Shown one piece after another: positions 16,036 through 25,303 of a stretch of DNA of 39,476 bases. The stretch covers positions 1-39,476 of the forward strand of contig CABXWY010000009.1 of NCBI GenBank assembly GCA_902515985.1, written 5' to 3'. The position numbers were made by a program, and so were the translations under genes. Numbering within the stretch: the stretch's first letter is position 1; each line of letters opens with the position of its first letter. The notes beneath the pieces were generated by a model, which made no database searches, was not told where the DNA came from, and saw only the letters and a program-made list of their open reading frames with translations. Origin of the DNA: an uncultured Pelagibacteraceae bacterium (lineage in GTDB: Bacteria; Pseudomonadota; Alphaproteobacteria; Pelagibacterales; Pelagibacteraceae).

Positions 16036-17292
16036 TTATGAGATCCAAGTTTTAGTTCCAAGACCTTTTTCATCAATAAGATAACCAGTAGAAAACCTGT
16101 CCAGTCTATAGCCAGCATTAAGTTCATGAACTTTATCCTGTGCAATAGTATGAGCAAAAGTAAAACCAGATGCTGGTGTTGCCTTAAAACCCCCATAACA
16201 CCATCCACAATTTAAATACAATCCTTGAATATGAGTTTTGTCAATTATAGGAGAACCATCCATTGACATATCCATAATTCCACCCCAGGTTCTCAACATT
16301 TTTAATTTACTTAAAAAAGGAAACATTGCTATCCCCTCGGTTAATACATGCTGGAGTGTAGGTAAATTTCCTCTTTGCGCATAACTATTATAACCATCTA
16401 GGTCTCCACCCATAACCATTTCTCCCTTATCTGATTGGCTACAATAAAAGTGACCTGCACCAAAAGTTACGACATGGTCAAGAAGAGGTTTAATTGGTTC
16501 TGAAACACATGCTTGCAGCAAATGGGTTTCAATCGGTAAAGTCATGTTTAACATCTCTGCTAAAATTGATGTGCTGCCAGCTACACATAAGCCAACTTTT
16601 TTTGCCTTTATGTCCCCTCTTGAAGTTTTAATTCCTTTAATTTTTCCATTACTAATATCAAATCCTGTAACTTCACAATGTTGAACAATATCTACTCCCA
16701 TTGAATCTGCTTGTCTTGCATATCCCCATGCAACAGCATCATGTCTAGCTGTTCCAGCACTAGGCTGCATTAATCCACCAAATATTGGAAATCTTACATT
16801 GTCTGAAAAATCTAAAATCGGTACTTTATTTTTTACTTCTTGTCTATTTAATAAAACTGCATCAATTCCATTTAATCTCATTGAGTTCCCTCTTCGTGCA
16901 TAAGCATTCATTTGCGCGTCGGAGTGTGCAAGATTAATAATTCCTCTAGGCGAAAACATTACGTTATAATTTAAATCCTGGCTCATGCTTCTCCAAAGTT
17001 CCATTCCCTTTTCATAAAATAATCCGTTCTCATCGTGCATGTAGTTTGATCTTATTATAGTGGTATTTCTTCCAATATTTCCTCCACCTATCCATCCCTT
17101 TTCAATGACTGCAATATTTGTAATTTTATGTTCTTTAGCTAAGTAATAGGCAGTAGCTAATCCATGACCGCCACCACCAATAATAACAACATCATATTCT
17201 TTTTTTGGATCTTGGTCTTTCCAAGCAACTTCCCAGTCCTTATGACTTGAGAATGCATTTTTTATAAGGCTTAAAACAGAATATTTTTGCAT
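16036..17292 (-). CDS. soxB: Sarcosine oxidase beta subunit
   Basis: Flavoprotein subunit that oxidises sarcosine, producing glycine, H2O2 and a one-carbon unit passed to THF through the alpha subunit. The 418-residue product has the FAD-binding start YDVVIIGGGGHGLATAYYLA (33-52) and ends its nucleotide strand with VIEKGWIGGGN. GTARHDAVAW contains His184, at the position of the His that carries covalent FMN in characterised enzymes. Near the C-terminus, CGWCYGGFKATPASG closes the FAD site. First gene of the soxBDAG operon; it is divergent from fhs with a 93-base gap. That gap is too short and too AT-rich to show a riboswitch, and I see none. Confidence 0.96.
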   Translation of the reverse strand: MQKYSVLSLIKNAFSSHKDWEVAWKDQDPKKEYDVVIIGGGGHGLATAYYLAKEHKITNIAVIEKGWIGGGNIGRNTTIIRSNYMHDENGLFYEKGMELWRSMSQDLNYNVMFSPRGIINLAHSDAQMNAYARRGNSMRLNGIDAVLLNRQEVKNKVPILDFSDNVRFPIFGGLMQPSAGTARHDAVAWGYARQADSMGVDIVQHCEVTGFDISNGKIKGIKTSRGDIKAKKVGLCVAGSTSILAEMLNMTLPIETHLLQACVSEPIKPLLDHVVTFGAGHFYCSQSDKGEMVMGGDLDGYNSYAQRGNLPTLQHVLTEGIAMFPFLSKLKMLRTWGGIMDMSMDGSPIIDKTHIQGLYLNCGWCYGGFKATPASGFTFAHTIAQDKVHELNAGYRLDRFSTGYLIDEKGLGTKTWIS

Positions 17293-17385
17293 AAATTTAA
17301 TATCTAATTTTAATTTATTTCTTTAAAAATTATATAATAAAGTATAGGAATCTGATCCATAATATAAAGCTTAAAGAAAGCATTT

Positions 17386-19074
17386 ATGGGCGCAGTAAAA
17401 TCAGACATTGAAATCGCAAGAGCTGCGAAAATGAAGCCAATAAAGGATATTTTAGGCAAAATTAAAGTACCAGATAACGATAGTAGTTTCAGTCCAATGG
17501 GCAGACACATTGCCAAAATTAACCTAGAATACCTGAGTAAATTAAAAAAGAAAAAAGATGGACATCTAATTTTGGTTACCGCTATTACACCCACTCCTGC
17601 TGGAGAAGGTAAAACAACTACCTCTGTGGGACTACACGATGGACTAAATAAAATTGGTAAAAAATCAATAGTATGTTTAAGGGAACCAAGTCTTGGGCCA
17701 TCATTTGGTATGAAAGGTGGTGCTGCAGGCGGAGGTTATGCTCAAGTAGTGCCAATGGAACAAATCAATTTACATTTTACGGGTGACTTTCACGCGATTA
17801 CATCAGCTCATAATTTACTGTCTGCGTTAATTGATAATCATATCTATTGGGGAAATAAACTTAAAATTGATGATAAGAGAATTGCATGGAAAAGAGTAGT
17901 GGATATGAATGATAGAGCTCTTAGATTCATAAATATAAATACCAAAGGAGTTGCTAAAGATTTTCCAAGAGAAGATGGGTTTGATATTACAGTTGCTTCA
18001 GAGGTAATGGCAATTTTTTGTTTATCAAATGATTTAAAAGATTTAGAAAAAAGAATTGGAAATATAACAATCGCTTACGATACTGATGGTAAACCTTTAT
18101 ATGCTAAGGATCTAAATGCTCAGGGACCAATGACGGTTCTGCTTAAAGAAGCAATAAGACCGAATGTGACCCAAACTTTAGAAAACAATCCTGCATTAAT
18201 TCATGGAGGACCTTTTGCTAATATTGCACATGGATGTAATTCTGTTATTGCAACAAAATCTGCTTTAAAACTTGCCGACTATGTTGTTACAGAAGCTGGG
18301 TTTGGTGCTGACCTTGGTGCTGAGAAATTCTTAAATATTAAATGTAGAAAATCAAACATAAAACCAAGTTGTGTGGTAATTGTTGCAACAATAAGGGCAC
18401 TGAAAATGCATGGGGGTGTAGAAAAGGGAAATTTAAAAAATGAAAATGTTGATGCACTCAAAGAAGGATTGGTAAATTTAGAAAGACATATAAATAATAT
18501 CAAAAAATTTGGTTTAACTCCTATTGTCGCTATTAATAGTTTTATATTAGATACGAAAAAAGAAATTTCTGCCGTCAAAGACTTTTGTAAAAGTCTAAAA
18601 GTTGAGGTAAGTGAATCCACTCATTGGGCTGATGGTGGAAAGGGTGCGAAAGATTTAGCAAAAAAAGTTGTTAAAATATGCAAAAATTCAAAAATAAAAA
18701 ACTTCAAATTTTTATATAAAGATAATCAATCTTTATGGAGTAAGGTTGAAACAATTTCTAAGGAAATATATAAAGCAAGCTCAATTACTGCAGACGAAGA
18801 TGTAAAAAAACAGTTAAAAATTTTTGAAGATAACGGATATGGAAAATTACCTGTTTGTATTGCTAAGACACAATACAGTTTTTCAGTTGACCCAAAATTG
18901 AAAGGTGCTCCTACGGGCCATGAAATCTCTATTAGAGAAGTAAGATTATCGTCTGGAGCTGAATTTATTGTTGTTGTATGCGGATCAATTATGACTATGC
19001 CTGGTTTACCAAGAGTTCCTGCAGCTGATAAGATAAAACTAAATGAAAAAGGGGATATCGAGGGATTATTTTAA
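17386..19074 (+). CDS. fhs: Formate-tetrahydrofolate ligase
   Basis: Makes 10-formyl-THF from formate, THF and ATP; run in reverse it yields formate and ATP from the one-carbon pool. The 562-residue length is normal. Motifs: [14 protein letters not shown] at the start, the ATP loop [13 protein letters not shown] (68-80), [37 protein letters not shown] and a C-terminal [19 protein letters not shown]. Placed back-to-back with the sarcosine oxidase operon, whose methylene-THF product could be oxidised to formyl-THF and then to formate. Its 3' end overlaps that of gshB by 9 bases. Confidence 0.97.
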   Translation: MGAVKSDIEIARAAKMKPIKDILGKIKVPDNDSSFSPMGRHIAKINLEYLSKLKKKKDGHLILVTAITPTPAGEGKTTTSVGLHDGLNKIGKKSIVCLREPSLGPSFGMKGGAAGGGYAQVVPMEQINLHFTGDFHAITSAHNLLSALIDNHIYWGNKLKIDDKRIAWKRVVDMNDRALRFININTKGVAKDFPREDGFDITVASEVMAIFCLSNDLKDLEKRIGNITIAYDTDGKPLYAKDLNAQGPMTVLLKEAIRPNVTQTLENNPALIHGGPFANIAHGCNSVIATKSALKLADYVVTEAGFGADLGAEKFLNIKCRKSNIKPSCVVIVATIRALKMHGGVEKGNLKNENVDALKEGLVNLERHINNIKKFGLTPIVAINSFILDTKKEISAVKDFCKSLKVEVSESTHWADGGKGAKDLAKKVVKICKNSKIKNFKFLYKDNQSLWSKVETISKEIYKASSITADEDVKKQLKIFEDNGYGKLPVCIAKTQYSFSVDPKLKGAPTGHEISIREVRLSSGAEFIVVVCGSIMTMPGLPRVPAADKIKLNEKGDIEGLF

Positions 19075-19992
19075 GCCTAACCCATTCCAAAAATCTTTTG
19101 CTAAATTTTTTCCTGTTAAATCTTTAAACTGAGGTAAACCTGTGGGTGATGTAACATTAATATCCCCTATTAGATAACCATCTATTAAATCAATTCCTGC
19201 AAAGTAAATTTTGTCTTTTAATAAGCTTTTTCCAATTAATGAGGAAATTTTTAATTCTCTTTTATTTAAATTAGTTTTAAAAGCTGTTCCTCCTTGTGAG
19301 ATATTTGACAAATTAGACCCTGTTTTTGGAATTCTTCTAATCGCACCTTTTACTTTCCCATTTATAATAAATATCCTTTTATCACCAAATTTAACTTTAT
19401 TTAGATATTTCTGAACCATTAGATAATTATATTTTTTAACAAATAAAGAAACTTTTGATTTTGAAAATTTTTCAGTTAGAAACATAATATTTTTTCCAGC
19501 ATAGCCATCTAAAGGTTTTAATACAATTTTCTTATACTTTTTGTAATGATTATAGATATCTAGAATACTATTTGTAAAAATTGTTGCTGGCATAAATTTT
19601 AGAAATTTCGAAGAATAAAATTTTTCAGATACATTTCTTATAGCTGAAGGATTATTAATAACTTTTTTATGATCGATATTATCCAGAAAATATGTTGAAT
19701 TAATATAATTCATGTTAAATGGTGGGTTTTGTCTAATTAGAGTAAAAGCTGCCTTTGAAATATCGAATTTTATATTTTTATTGATTTTATAAAAATTCGT
19801 TTTATTTTCATAAAACTTAACCAGTGAACCTTGTGCTTTCAGTTTCGAATTTACTATACTTAAATTGTTTGGCTCATACCATAATATTTTGTAACCTCTT
19901 TTTTGAGCCTCAATTGCTAATTGCAAAGAAGTATCGGTTTCTGGATTAATTTTTTTTAAACCATCAGATTGTACAGCTATAATTTTATTCAT
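19066..19992 (-). CDS. gshB: Glutathione synthetase
   Basis: ATP-grasp ligase joining gamma-glutamylcysteine and glycine to glutathione. The 308-residue product shows the family blocks [42 protein letters not shown] (ATP-binding), [20 protein letters not shown], and [19 protein letters not shown] near the end. Length is close to the ~315 of other bacterial GshB. It overlaps gshA by 4 bases and is the last gene of a three-gene operon. Glycine made by sarcosine oxidase nearby could feed it, though that link is only inferred. Confidence 0.94.
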   Translation of the reverse strand: MNKIIAVQSDGLKKINPETDTSLQLAIEAQKRGYKILWYEPNNLSIVNSKLKAQGSLVKFYENKTNFYKINKNIKFDISKAAFTLIRQNPPFNMNYINSTYFLDNIDHKKVINNPSAIRNVSEKFYSSKFLKFMPATIFTNSILDIYNHYKKYKKIVLKPLDGYAGKNIMFLTEKFSKSKVSLFVKKYNYLMVQKYLNKVKFGDKRIFIINGKVKGAIRRIPKTGSNLSNISQGGTAFKTNLNKRELKISSLIGKSLLKDKIYFAGIDLIDGYLIGDINVTSPTGLPQFKDLTGKNLAKDFWNGLGLK

Positions 19993-21233
19993 TTTTTCAA
20001 ATTTTTAACTGAATCTTCCGCCTTTGTACTTTTTTTTATGATCATGGTATCTATATTTTTTAAGTAGATTGTTTCATTATTATTTTTTGAATTTAATTTG
20101 TTTCTATTTTTCAATCCTTCTTTTGAAATTTTTGTAAAAATATCAGACCAATATAAAATATTTTTTCCCTCTATTTCAGTATTAAAGCCTTTCGATGGAC
20201 TATTAAAATACGCTTCTAAAACACTTTTTTTTTGCCACTTATTTATGATCTCATATGATTCATCTAAATTTCCGTAAAGTAATCCAATAAAAAAAGCTGG
20301 CCCAGCACAATGACAATCCCACTCGCATGCATCCAAAGATCTTATTTCGATATAGCTTTTTAATCTTACTTCTGTAAAAATTGTAGATAAGTGTAATTCA
20401 AGGTTTTGTTTATCTGCTTCATCTTGTTTAATTAGATCAAGATATGTTTTTCCCTCTGGAAATAGATATTCATTATTTTTTTTAAAAAATAATAAAGGAT
20501 AATCTAAAACAAAATCTGCGTACTTTTCAAAGGACATTTCATCTAAAAAAATTTCTGGCAATCCTGCTCTTGAAGTGCTTTGCCAAATCTTAGAACGATA
20601 AGATAGGTATCCGCTAAATTTATTCTCTTTGATTGCAGAATTTGCAAATAATGCGGTACTCAGTGGAGTTAAGTACGATGCAACTTTAAATTTTTTTTTA
20701 AAATCTTCTTCACTTTTGTAGTCAATGTTAATTTGAGTTCCAGCTGTTTGATACATCATTTCAAGACTTAAAGAGCCATTTTTAGGCATCTCTTTTGTCA
20801 TTACTTTATATCTTTTTTTTGGGTTATCGGGGATTTTATCAATGTTTGAAAATGGATCATAACCAACAGATAAAGTTTTCAAACCAATATCTTCAGATGC
20901 CAAATTAAGTTTCTCTTGAAACTCATATGACTCTGAGCAAACTTCATGAATATTAGATAATTGACTACCAGATAGTTCAATTTGATTTCCTGGCTCAAGG
21001 GTAATCATTTTACCATTTTTTTTTAAACCTATAATATTTTCATCTTCTTTTATGGGTTGCCAATTAAACTTTTGAATAAAAATATTAAAAACTTTTAGTA
21101 AATCTGAATATTCTGCCCTTTCATTGCTTTTTTTTTTAAATAAAAATTTTTCATTTTCAACACCAATAAGTTGGTTAGGCTTGTTTCCTGAAAAAAAATG
21201 CTCAATTATTTGTTCTTTAGATTTAATTTTCAT
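19989..21233 (-). CDS. gshA: Glutamate-cysteine ligase (plant/alphaproteobacterial type)
   Basis: First step of glutathione synthesis: joins glutamate and cysteine with ATP. The 414-residue product belongs to the plant-like GCS2 class, not the E. coli class. Landmarks: LIGVENEKFLF, MITLEPGNQIELSGSQL (30-residue ATP/Mg region with the key Glu residues), SLSLEMMYQTAGTQINIDY, GYLSYRSKIWQSTSRAGLPEIF and EVRLKSYIEIRSLDAC. Overlaps the upstream amidotransferase gene by 11 bases and gshB by 4. It is a little shorter than the ~450 residues of typical relatives. Confidence 0.92.
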   Translation of the reverse strand: MKIKSKEQIIEHFFSGNKPNQLIGVENEKFLFKKKSNERAEYSDLLKVFNIFIQKFNWQPIKEDENIIGLKKNGKMITLEPGNQIELSGSQLSNIHEVCSESYEFQEKLNLASEDIGLKTLSVGYDPFSNIDKIPDNPKKRYKVMTKEMPKNGSLSLEMMYQTAGTQINIDYKSEEDFKKKFKVASYLTPLSTALFANSAIKENKFSGYLSYRSKIWQSTSRAGLPEIFLDEMSFEKYADFVLDYPLLFFKKNNEYLFPEGKTYLDLIKQDEADKQNLELHLSTIFTEVRLKSYIEIRSLDACEWDCHCAGPAFFIGLLYGNLDESYEIINKWQKKSVLEAYFNSPSKGFNTEIEGKNILYWSDIFTKISKEGLKNRNKLNSKNNNETIYLKNIDTMIIKKSTKAEDSVKNLKK

Positions 21234-22011
21234 TTAAATACGCTATCCAATTTCTTAATTCCATCATTCGTAAATCTTTATTTGATATTTGATTTTCGTC
21301 TTCAATCATTTTAACGTGACTGTTTATTTCATCTTGATCTTCAAAAGCTTTTTTTTCAATTAATCTATCTGTTCTAAAATGGATTAATTTGATCATTTTG
21401 TCGTATGATATTTCTGGATGATATTGAATACCCCAAATATCACACTCATCAATTTGAAAATTTACCCCTTGTACATCGTTAACTTTGTTCGAAGATAAAA
21501 GTACAGCTTTATCAGGAAGTTTAGAAACTTCATCAAAGTTAAATGCAGGAGTGTTAAAATTATTATTTTTATCTTTATAAAGAGGATGTTTTAAACCGTT
21601 TTCATTTATTTTAATTTGATGAGAAATACCTCTATTTGTTCCTTTTTGGCTTTTTTTTACTTCGCCTCCAGCCGCAGTTACTGCAACTTGCATACCCCAG
21701 CAAATTGCAAGAATTTTTTTTATTTTTTTTTGAGATGCTTTCATAAAATCAATTTGCCTTCTTATTTCAATAGTATCATTATAAATATTTAAGCTGCTTC
21801 CACCCCAAATCAATCCGTCATATTCATCTAAGTTTTTAATATGCTCAAATACCTTTGGGTCAGATGAAGGGTTTGCAATATCAATTTCTAAATTTTTAGT
21901 AAAATATGCAATGCTATCTTTAAGACTTTCTGTATGCGTTTGTATGCCGGCGTTTGTAAATTGTTGATTTTCCTCTTTTAAATTTCCTTCAACGATAAGA
22001 ATTTTTTTCAT
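21223..22011 (-). CDS. Class I glutamine amidotransferase-like protein in the glutathione operon
   Basis: Single-domain class I amidotransferase fold, 262 residues. The catalytic triad is intact: Cys104 in LAICWGMQVA, His198 and Glu200 in WGIQYHPEIS. The oxyanion glycines GLIWGGSS are present. There is no synthetase domain, so it probably hydrolyses a gamma-glutamyl bond on a small molecule or on a partner's substrate. It is the first gene of an operon with gshA and gshB (11-base overlap), which suggests a link to glutathione or another gamma-glutamyl compound; plant GGP1 is a precedent for this fold acting on glutathione conjugates. The C-terminal ~50 residues form a charged extension with an RMMELRNWIAYLNEN end. 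Exact substrate unknown. Confidence 0.8.
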   Translation of the reverse strand: MKKILIVEGNLKEENQQFTNAGIQTHTESLKDSIAYFTKNLEIDIANPSSDPKVFEHIKNLDEYDGLIWGGSSLNIYNDTIEIRRQIDFMKASQKKIKKILAICWGMQVAVTAAGGEVKKSQKGTNRGISHQIKINENGLKHPLYKDKNNNFNTPAFNFDEVSKLPDKAVLLSSNKVNDVQGVNFQIDECDIWGIQYHPEISYDKMIKLIHFRTDRLIEKKAFEDQDEINSHVKMIEDENQISNKDLRMMELRNWIAYLNEN

Positions 22012-22073
22012 AATTTGGGATTTTCGATTGCACTAAAGGTGTAATTATTTATCTAACTACAAACAACCAAAAT

Positions 22074-22098
22074 ATTGTAAAAATAAAAACTTTACAAT
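22074..22098. promoter_or_regulatory. Inverted repeat in the amidotransferase/livK gap
   Basis: ATTGTAAA and TTTACAAT are perfect 8-base arms around a 9-base spacer (AATAAAAAC). It lies 62 bases upstream of the amidotransferase start and 138 bases upstream of the binding-protein start. It could be an operator for a dimeric regulator of either unit. The AT-richness of the region raises the chance of such repeats, so confidence is modest. Confidence 0.35.
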
Positions 22099-22136
22099 CA
22101 TAAGTTGATTTTTTTTTAAAAACATTATTAATATTT

Positions 22137-22155
22137 GATAATGATAATCAATAAC
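22137..22155. promoter_or_regulatory. Fur-box-like sequence upstream of the Liv-type importer
   Basis: GATAATGATAATCAATAAC matches 17 of 19 positions of the classical Fur consensus GATAATGATAATCATTATC, with mismatches at positions 15 and 18. It ends 3 bases before the proposed promoter at 22159-22187 and 81 bases before the start codon. The match is direct; whether a Fur-family protein of this organism reads this consensus is unknown, since many alphaproteobacteria use Irr, RirA or Mur with other sites. Confidence 0.45.
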
Positions 22156-22158
22156 TAT

Positions 22159-22187
22159 TTGCAGAAAATTACTCTATGTAGTTAAAT
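22159..22187 (+). promoter_or_regulatory. Candidate promoter for the Liv-type importer operon
   Basis: TTGCAG (22159-22164), a 17-base spacer and TTAAAT (22182-22187) form a plausible sigma-70-type promoter, predicting a start near 22194 and a leader of about 40 bases. The leader carries a strong ribosome site, AAGGGGG at 22226-22232, 4 bases before the ATG. Matches to -35 and -10 are moderate. Confidence 0.35.
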
Positions 22188-22236
22188 AGCTAGAATGAGA
22201 ACAATTAACATAACGTAAAAAAAATAAGGGGGAAAA

Positions 22237-23574
22237 ATGTTAGCAAAAATCTTAAAAAAGTTAACATCTACTTTAACAGTAGTTGTTGCTTTATTTTCAC
22301 TCGCTTTACCTCAGAATGTATTTAGTGCTGAAACACAATACTTTCCAATAGCAAGTAGCCGTGTTGGACCTTACTCAGCAATGGGTACTGGATACTACGG
22401 TGCACAAATTGATTACTTGAACTATGTCAATATGACAGGTGGCGTGAATGGAGTAATGCTTACTTGGCAAGAATGTGAAACTGAGTATAACGCGGTGAAA
22501 ACAGTTGAGTGTTATCAAAGGTTATTAGAAAAAGATGGTCAAAGAATTGTGGTCTTTGATACTCTAGGAACACCAGGTGCTTACGCAGTTATTAACCGTA
22601 TGGCAAAAGATAATGTTGTCTTGGCTCAATATGGTTATGGAAGAACTGATGGAGCGGATGGAAGAGTTTGGCCTTGGGTATTTAATGCAGCAAGTCACTA
22701 TTGGTCACAAATAGCTGTTAAATTAAAATTTATGGCACAGATCGAGGGCGGAATTGATAAGATGAAAGGTAAAAAGATCGTTCACTTACACATTGACTCT
22801 GCTTACGGTAGAGAGCCATTACCAGCAATGAGAAAAATTTGTAAAGACTGGGGAGTTGAGTTAATTGAAATATCAATTCCACCTCCAGGTCTGGAACAAC
22901 AATCTCAATGGCTGCAAATCAGAAAAGAAAAACCTGATTGGGTTACTTTCTGGGGAGCGGGTTCTGGAATGAATTCAACAGCAATGACTAATGCTGCTAG
23001 AATTAATTTTCCAAGAGATAGAATGATGTATGTAACATTCGGTGCTGCCGAAGAAGATATGTATCCAGCAGGAGATGCTGCTAAGGGAACTTATGCAGTA
23101 GCAAATGCTTTACCGGGTGAATATCCTTTAGTTAAAAACATCAAAGATAAAGTATATGGTTCAGGAAAAGGCAACTTAGCTGATCCAAATAGGATTGGTT
23201 CAGTTTACTGGAACAGAGGACTAGGTGCTGCTGTGATGTGGATTGAGGGCTTAAGAAATGCTCAAAAAATGCACAACAAAGTTGGTAAGGCAGTTACTGG
23301 TGCTGAGTTTAGAGATGGTTACGAAGCTATAAACATGAATGAAGCAAGAATGAAAGAGTTAGGTATTGACGGAATGTTAGCTCCATTCGCTATTTCATGT
23401 GAAAACCATGAAGGTGCTGGTAAATTTGCTGTAATGCAGTGGGATGGAACTAAATTCAATCAGGTAACTGGTTGGGAAGCTCCAGGTGACCCTGCATTTA
23501 TTAGAGGTCTGGTTGAAGACTCTGCAGCTAAGTTTGCTAAAGAGAACAACATTACACCAAAAAAATGTGGTTAA
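22237..23574 (+). CDS. livK: Branched-chain-amino-acid-type ABC transporter substrate-binding protein
   Basis: Periplasmic binding protein of the LivK/Peripla_BP_6 type, 445 residues, longer than E. coli LivK (~370). A signal peptide spans about residues 1-30 (KKLTSTLTVVVALFSLALPQ core, likely cut after VFSA). The mature part starts YFPIASSRVGPYSAMG, the family's first-strand pattern, and contains LNYVNMTGGVNGV and YGREPLPAMRKICKDWGVEL. The binding determinants cannot be read reliably; amino acids, short amides or other carboxylates are possible substrates. Strong Shine-Dalgarno sequence, a Fur-like site upstream, and a G/C hairpin downstream suggest high and regulated expression. First gene of a complete five-gene importer. 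Confidence 0.88.
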   Translation: MLAKILKKLTSTLTVVVALFSLALPQNVFSAETQYFPIASSRVGPYSAMGTGYYGAQIDYLNYVNMTGGVNGVMLTWQECETEYNAVKTVECYQRLLEKDGQRIVVFDTLGTPGAYAVINRMAKDNVVLAQYGYGRTDGADGRVWPWVFNAASHYWSQIAVKLKFMAQIEGGIDKMKGKKIVHLHIDSAYGREPLPAMRKICKDWGVELIEISIPPPGLEQQSQWLQIRKEKPDWVTFWGAGSGMNSTAMTNAARINFPRDRMMYVTFGAAEEDMYPAGDAAKGTYAVANALPGEYPLVKNIKDKVYGSGKGNLADPNRIGSVYWNRGLGAAVMWIEGLRNAQKMHNKVGKAVTGAEFRDGYEAINMNEARMKELGIDGMLAPFAISCENHEGAGKFAVMQWDGTKFNQVTGWEAPGDPAFIRGLVEDSAAKFAKENNITPKKCG

Positions 23575-23603
23575 TTAATTTAGAGATAAATTAATACTAA
23601 TCT

Positions 23604-23645
23604 AAGGGGGGGGGTTAAATAATTGTATTATTTTAACCCCCCCCT
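23604..23645 (+). promoter_or_regulatory. G9/C8 stem-loop between binding-protein and ATPase genes
   Basis: A run of nine G (23606-23614) plus TTAAA can pair with TTTAA plus eight C (23637-23644), giving a stem of at least 13 bp around a loop of about 12 bases. This is exceptional in such AT-rich DNA. It lies 30 bases after the livK stop and 37 before the ATPase start. It probably acts as a strong mRNA-protecting or partial-termination hairpin, so that binding protein exceeds membrane components. Confidence 0.7.
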
Positions 23646-23681
23646 TTAAATAAAATTTAATTTAATATAAAAGAAAGCTTA

Positions 23682-24497
23682 ATGAGTAACAGTTCAACAA
23701 ACATTCTAGACATAAAGAATATAGAAGTCAGATATGACAATGTTATTTTAGCTTTACACGATGTATCTTTAAAAGTTCCCAAAGGAAAAGTAGTAGCATT
23801 ATTAGGAGCAAACGGAGCAGGTAAAAGTACTACATTAAAAGCAGTTTCGACTATGCTGGCTTCAGAGAGAGGCAAGGTCACAAAAGGTTCAATTGATTAT
23901 GATGGGAATTCAGTAGAAAAACAAACCCCTTCTCAAATGGTTAATCTTGGAATGGTGCAAGTATTAGAGGGCAGAAGATGTTTTGGACACCTGACTGTTG
24001 AAGAAAATATTATTTCAGGAGCGTATTCAAGAAAACTATCTAAAGGTGATATTAATCAAGAACTAGAGAAAATTTATACTTATTTTATAAGACTTAAAGA
24101 AAGAAGAAAAAGTCAAGCAGCATTTACATCGGGTGGAGAGCAACAAATGATAGCAGTTGCAAGAGCAATGATGGCTAAACCTAAAATGCTATTATTGGAT
24201 GAGCCAACAATGGGTCTTGCACCTCAGTTGGTTGCTGAGATCTTTAATATTGTAAAAGAATTGAATAAAAAAGAAGGTGTAAGTATTTTACTTGCTGAAC
24301 AAAATACTAACGTAGCACTAAAAAATTCAGATTACGGCTACATCATTGAGACAGGAAAAGTTATGTTAGATGGAACCGCAGAAAGCTTATTAAGCAATGA
24401 ACAAGTAAAAGAGCTATATTTAGGTATTTCGAAGAAAGGTAGAAAAAATTTTAGAGATGTTCTTAAAGAAGAAAGTTTAAACAAAAAAAGTAATTAA
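23682..24497 (+). CDS. livF: Liv-type ABC transporter ATPase (LivF-like)
   Basis: One of two ATPases powering the importer. The 271-residue product has Walker A GANGAGKST (42-50), the Q-loop/EGRRCFGHLTVEEN region typical of LivF, signature SGGEQQ (150-155), Walker B MLLLDEP (169-175) and the switch His replaced by LLAEQN, as is usual for LivF. It is about 35 residues longer than the family norm, with a Lys-rich C-terminal tail after YLGISKKG. It is separated from the LivG-like gene by 2 bases. Confidence 0.92.
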   Translation: MSNSSTNILDIKNIEVRYDNVILALHDVSLKVPKGKVVALLGANGAGKSTTLKAVSTMLASERGKVTKGSIDYDGNSVEKQTPSQMVNLGMVQVLEGRRCFGHLTVEENIISGAYSRKLSKGDINQELEKIYTYFIRLKERRKSQAAFTSGGEQQMIAVARAMMAKPKMLLLDEPTMGLAPQLVAEIFNIVKELNKKEGVSILLAEQNTNVALKNSDYGYIIETGKVMLDGTAESLLSNEQVKELYLGISKKGRKNFRDVLKEESLNKKSN

Positions 24498-24499
24498 AG

Positions 24500-25294
24500 A
24501 TGGCATACGAAAGAAAATTTAAAATAGGTGAACCAATTTTAGAGGTAAATAATATTTCGCTCTCTTTTGGAGGTGTTAAAGCTATTACTGATACTTCATT
24601 TAATGTTCTTGAGCATGAGGTCAGAGCAATAATTGGACCTAATGGAGCTGGAAAAAGCTCAATGTTAAATTGTATTAATGGAATTTATAAACCTCAACAA
24701 GGAACTGTTTCTTTTATGGGTAAAGAAATACCCAATATAACTCCAAATATTATGGCTCAAATGGGTCTTTCAAGAACATTTCAAAACTTAGCTCTTTTTA
24801 AAAGAATGTCAGTATTGGATAATATCTTAGTTGGTCGAAAACTACACACAAAAACAAATTTTCTTGAGGTTGCTTTACAACTACCCAAAGTAAGAAAAGA
24901 GGAAAAAATAAACAGAGATAGATCTGAGGAGATAATTAGTTTTTTAGAGATTGAAGATATTAAAGACACGCCTGTAGGAAAACTGCCCTATGGATTGCAA
25001 AAAAAAGTTGAATTAGGTCGGGCTCTTGCAACTGACTCTTCAATAATTTTATTGGATGAGCCAATGGCTGGAATGAATGTCGAAGAAAAAAGAGATATGT
25101 GTAGATTTATTTTAAAGGTAAATGATGAACTTGGTACCACAATGGTTTTAATTGAGCATGATATGGGAGTTGTGATGGATATCTCAGATAGAGTTGTGGT
25201 GCTTGATTACGGTAAGGTTATTGGAGATGGAACCCCAGATGAAATAATGGCAAATCAAAAAGTAATAGACGCATATTTAGGAGTAGCACACTAG
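24500..25294 (+). CDS. livG: Liv-type ABC transporter ATPase (LivG-like)
   Basis: Second ATPase of the importer, 264 residues. Walker A GPNGAGKSS (46-54), the LivG-type MGLSRTFQNLALFKRMSVLDNI segment, a relaxed signature LPYGLQKKVELGRAL, Walker B IILLDEPMAGMN and the switch IEHDMGVVMDISDRVVVLDYG. The relaxed signature is normal for LivG and does not indicate loss of function. Sits 9 bases before the LivH-like gene. Confidence 0.93.
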   Translation: MAYERKFKIGEPILEVNNISLSFGGVKAITDTSFNVLEHEVRAIIGPNGAGKSSMLNCINGIYKPQQGTVSFMGKEIPNITPNIMAQMGLSRTFQNLALFKRMSVLDNILVGRKLHTKTNFLEVALQLPKVRKEEKINRDRSEEIISFLEIEDIKDTPVGKLPYGLQKKVELGRALATDSSIILLDEPMAGMNVEEKRDMCRFILKVNDELGTTMVLIEHDMGVVMDISDRVVVLDYGKVIGDGTPDEIMANQKVIDAYLGVAH

Positions 25295-25303
25295 GATAAT
25301 TAT

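Noticed and set aside
17293..17385. Glycine riboswitch between soxB and fhs
   Set aside because: The gap is 93 bases, AT-rich, and lacks the conserved aptamer cores, so there is no support.
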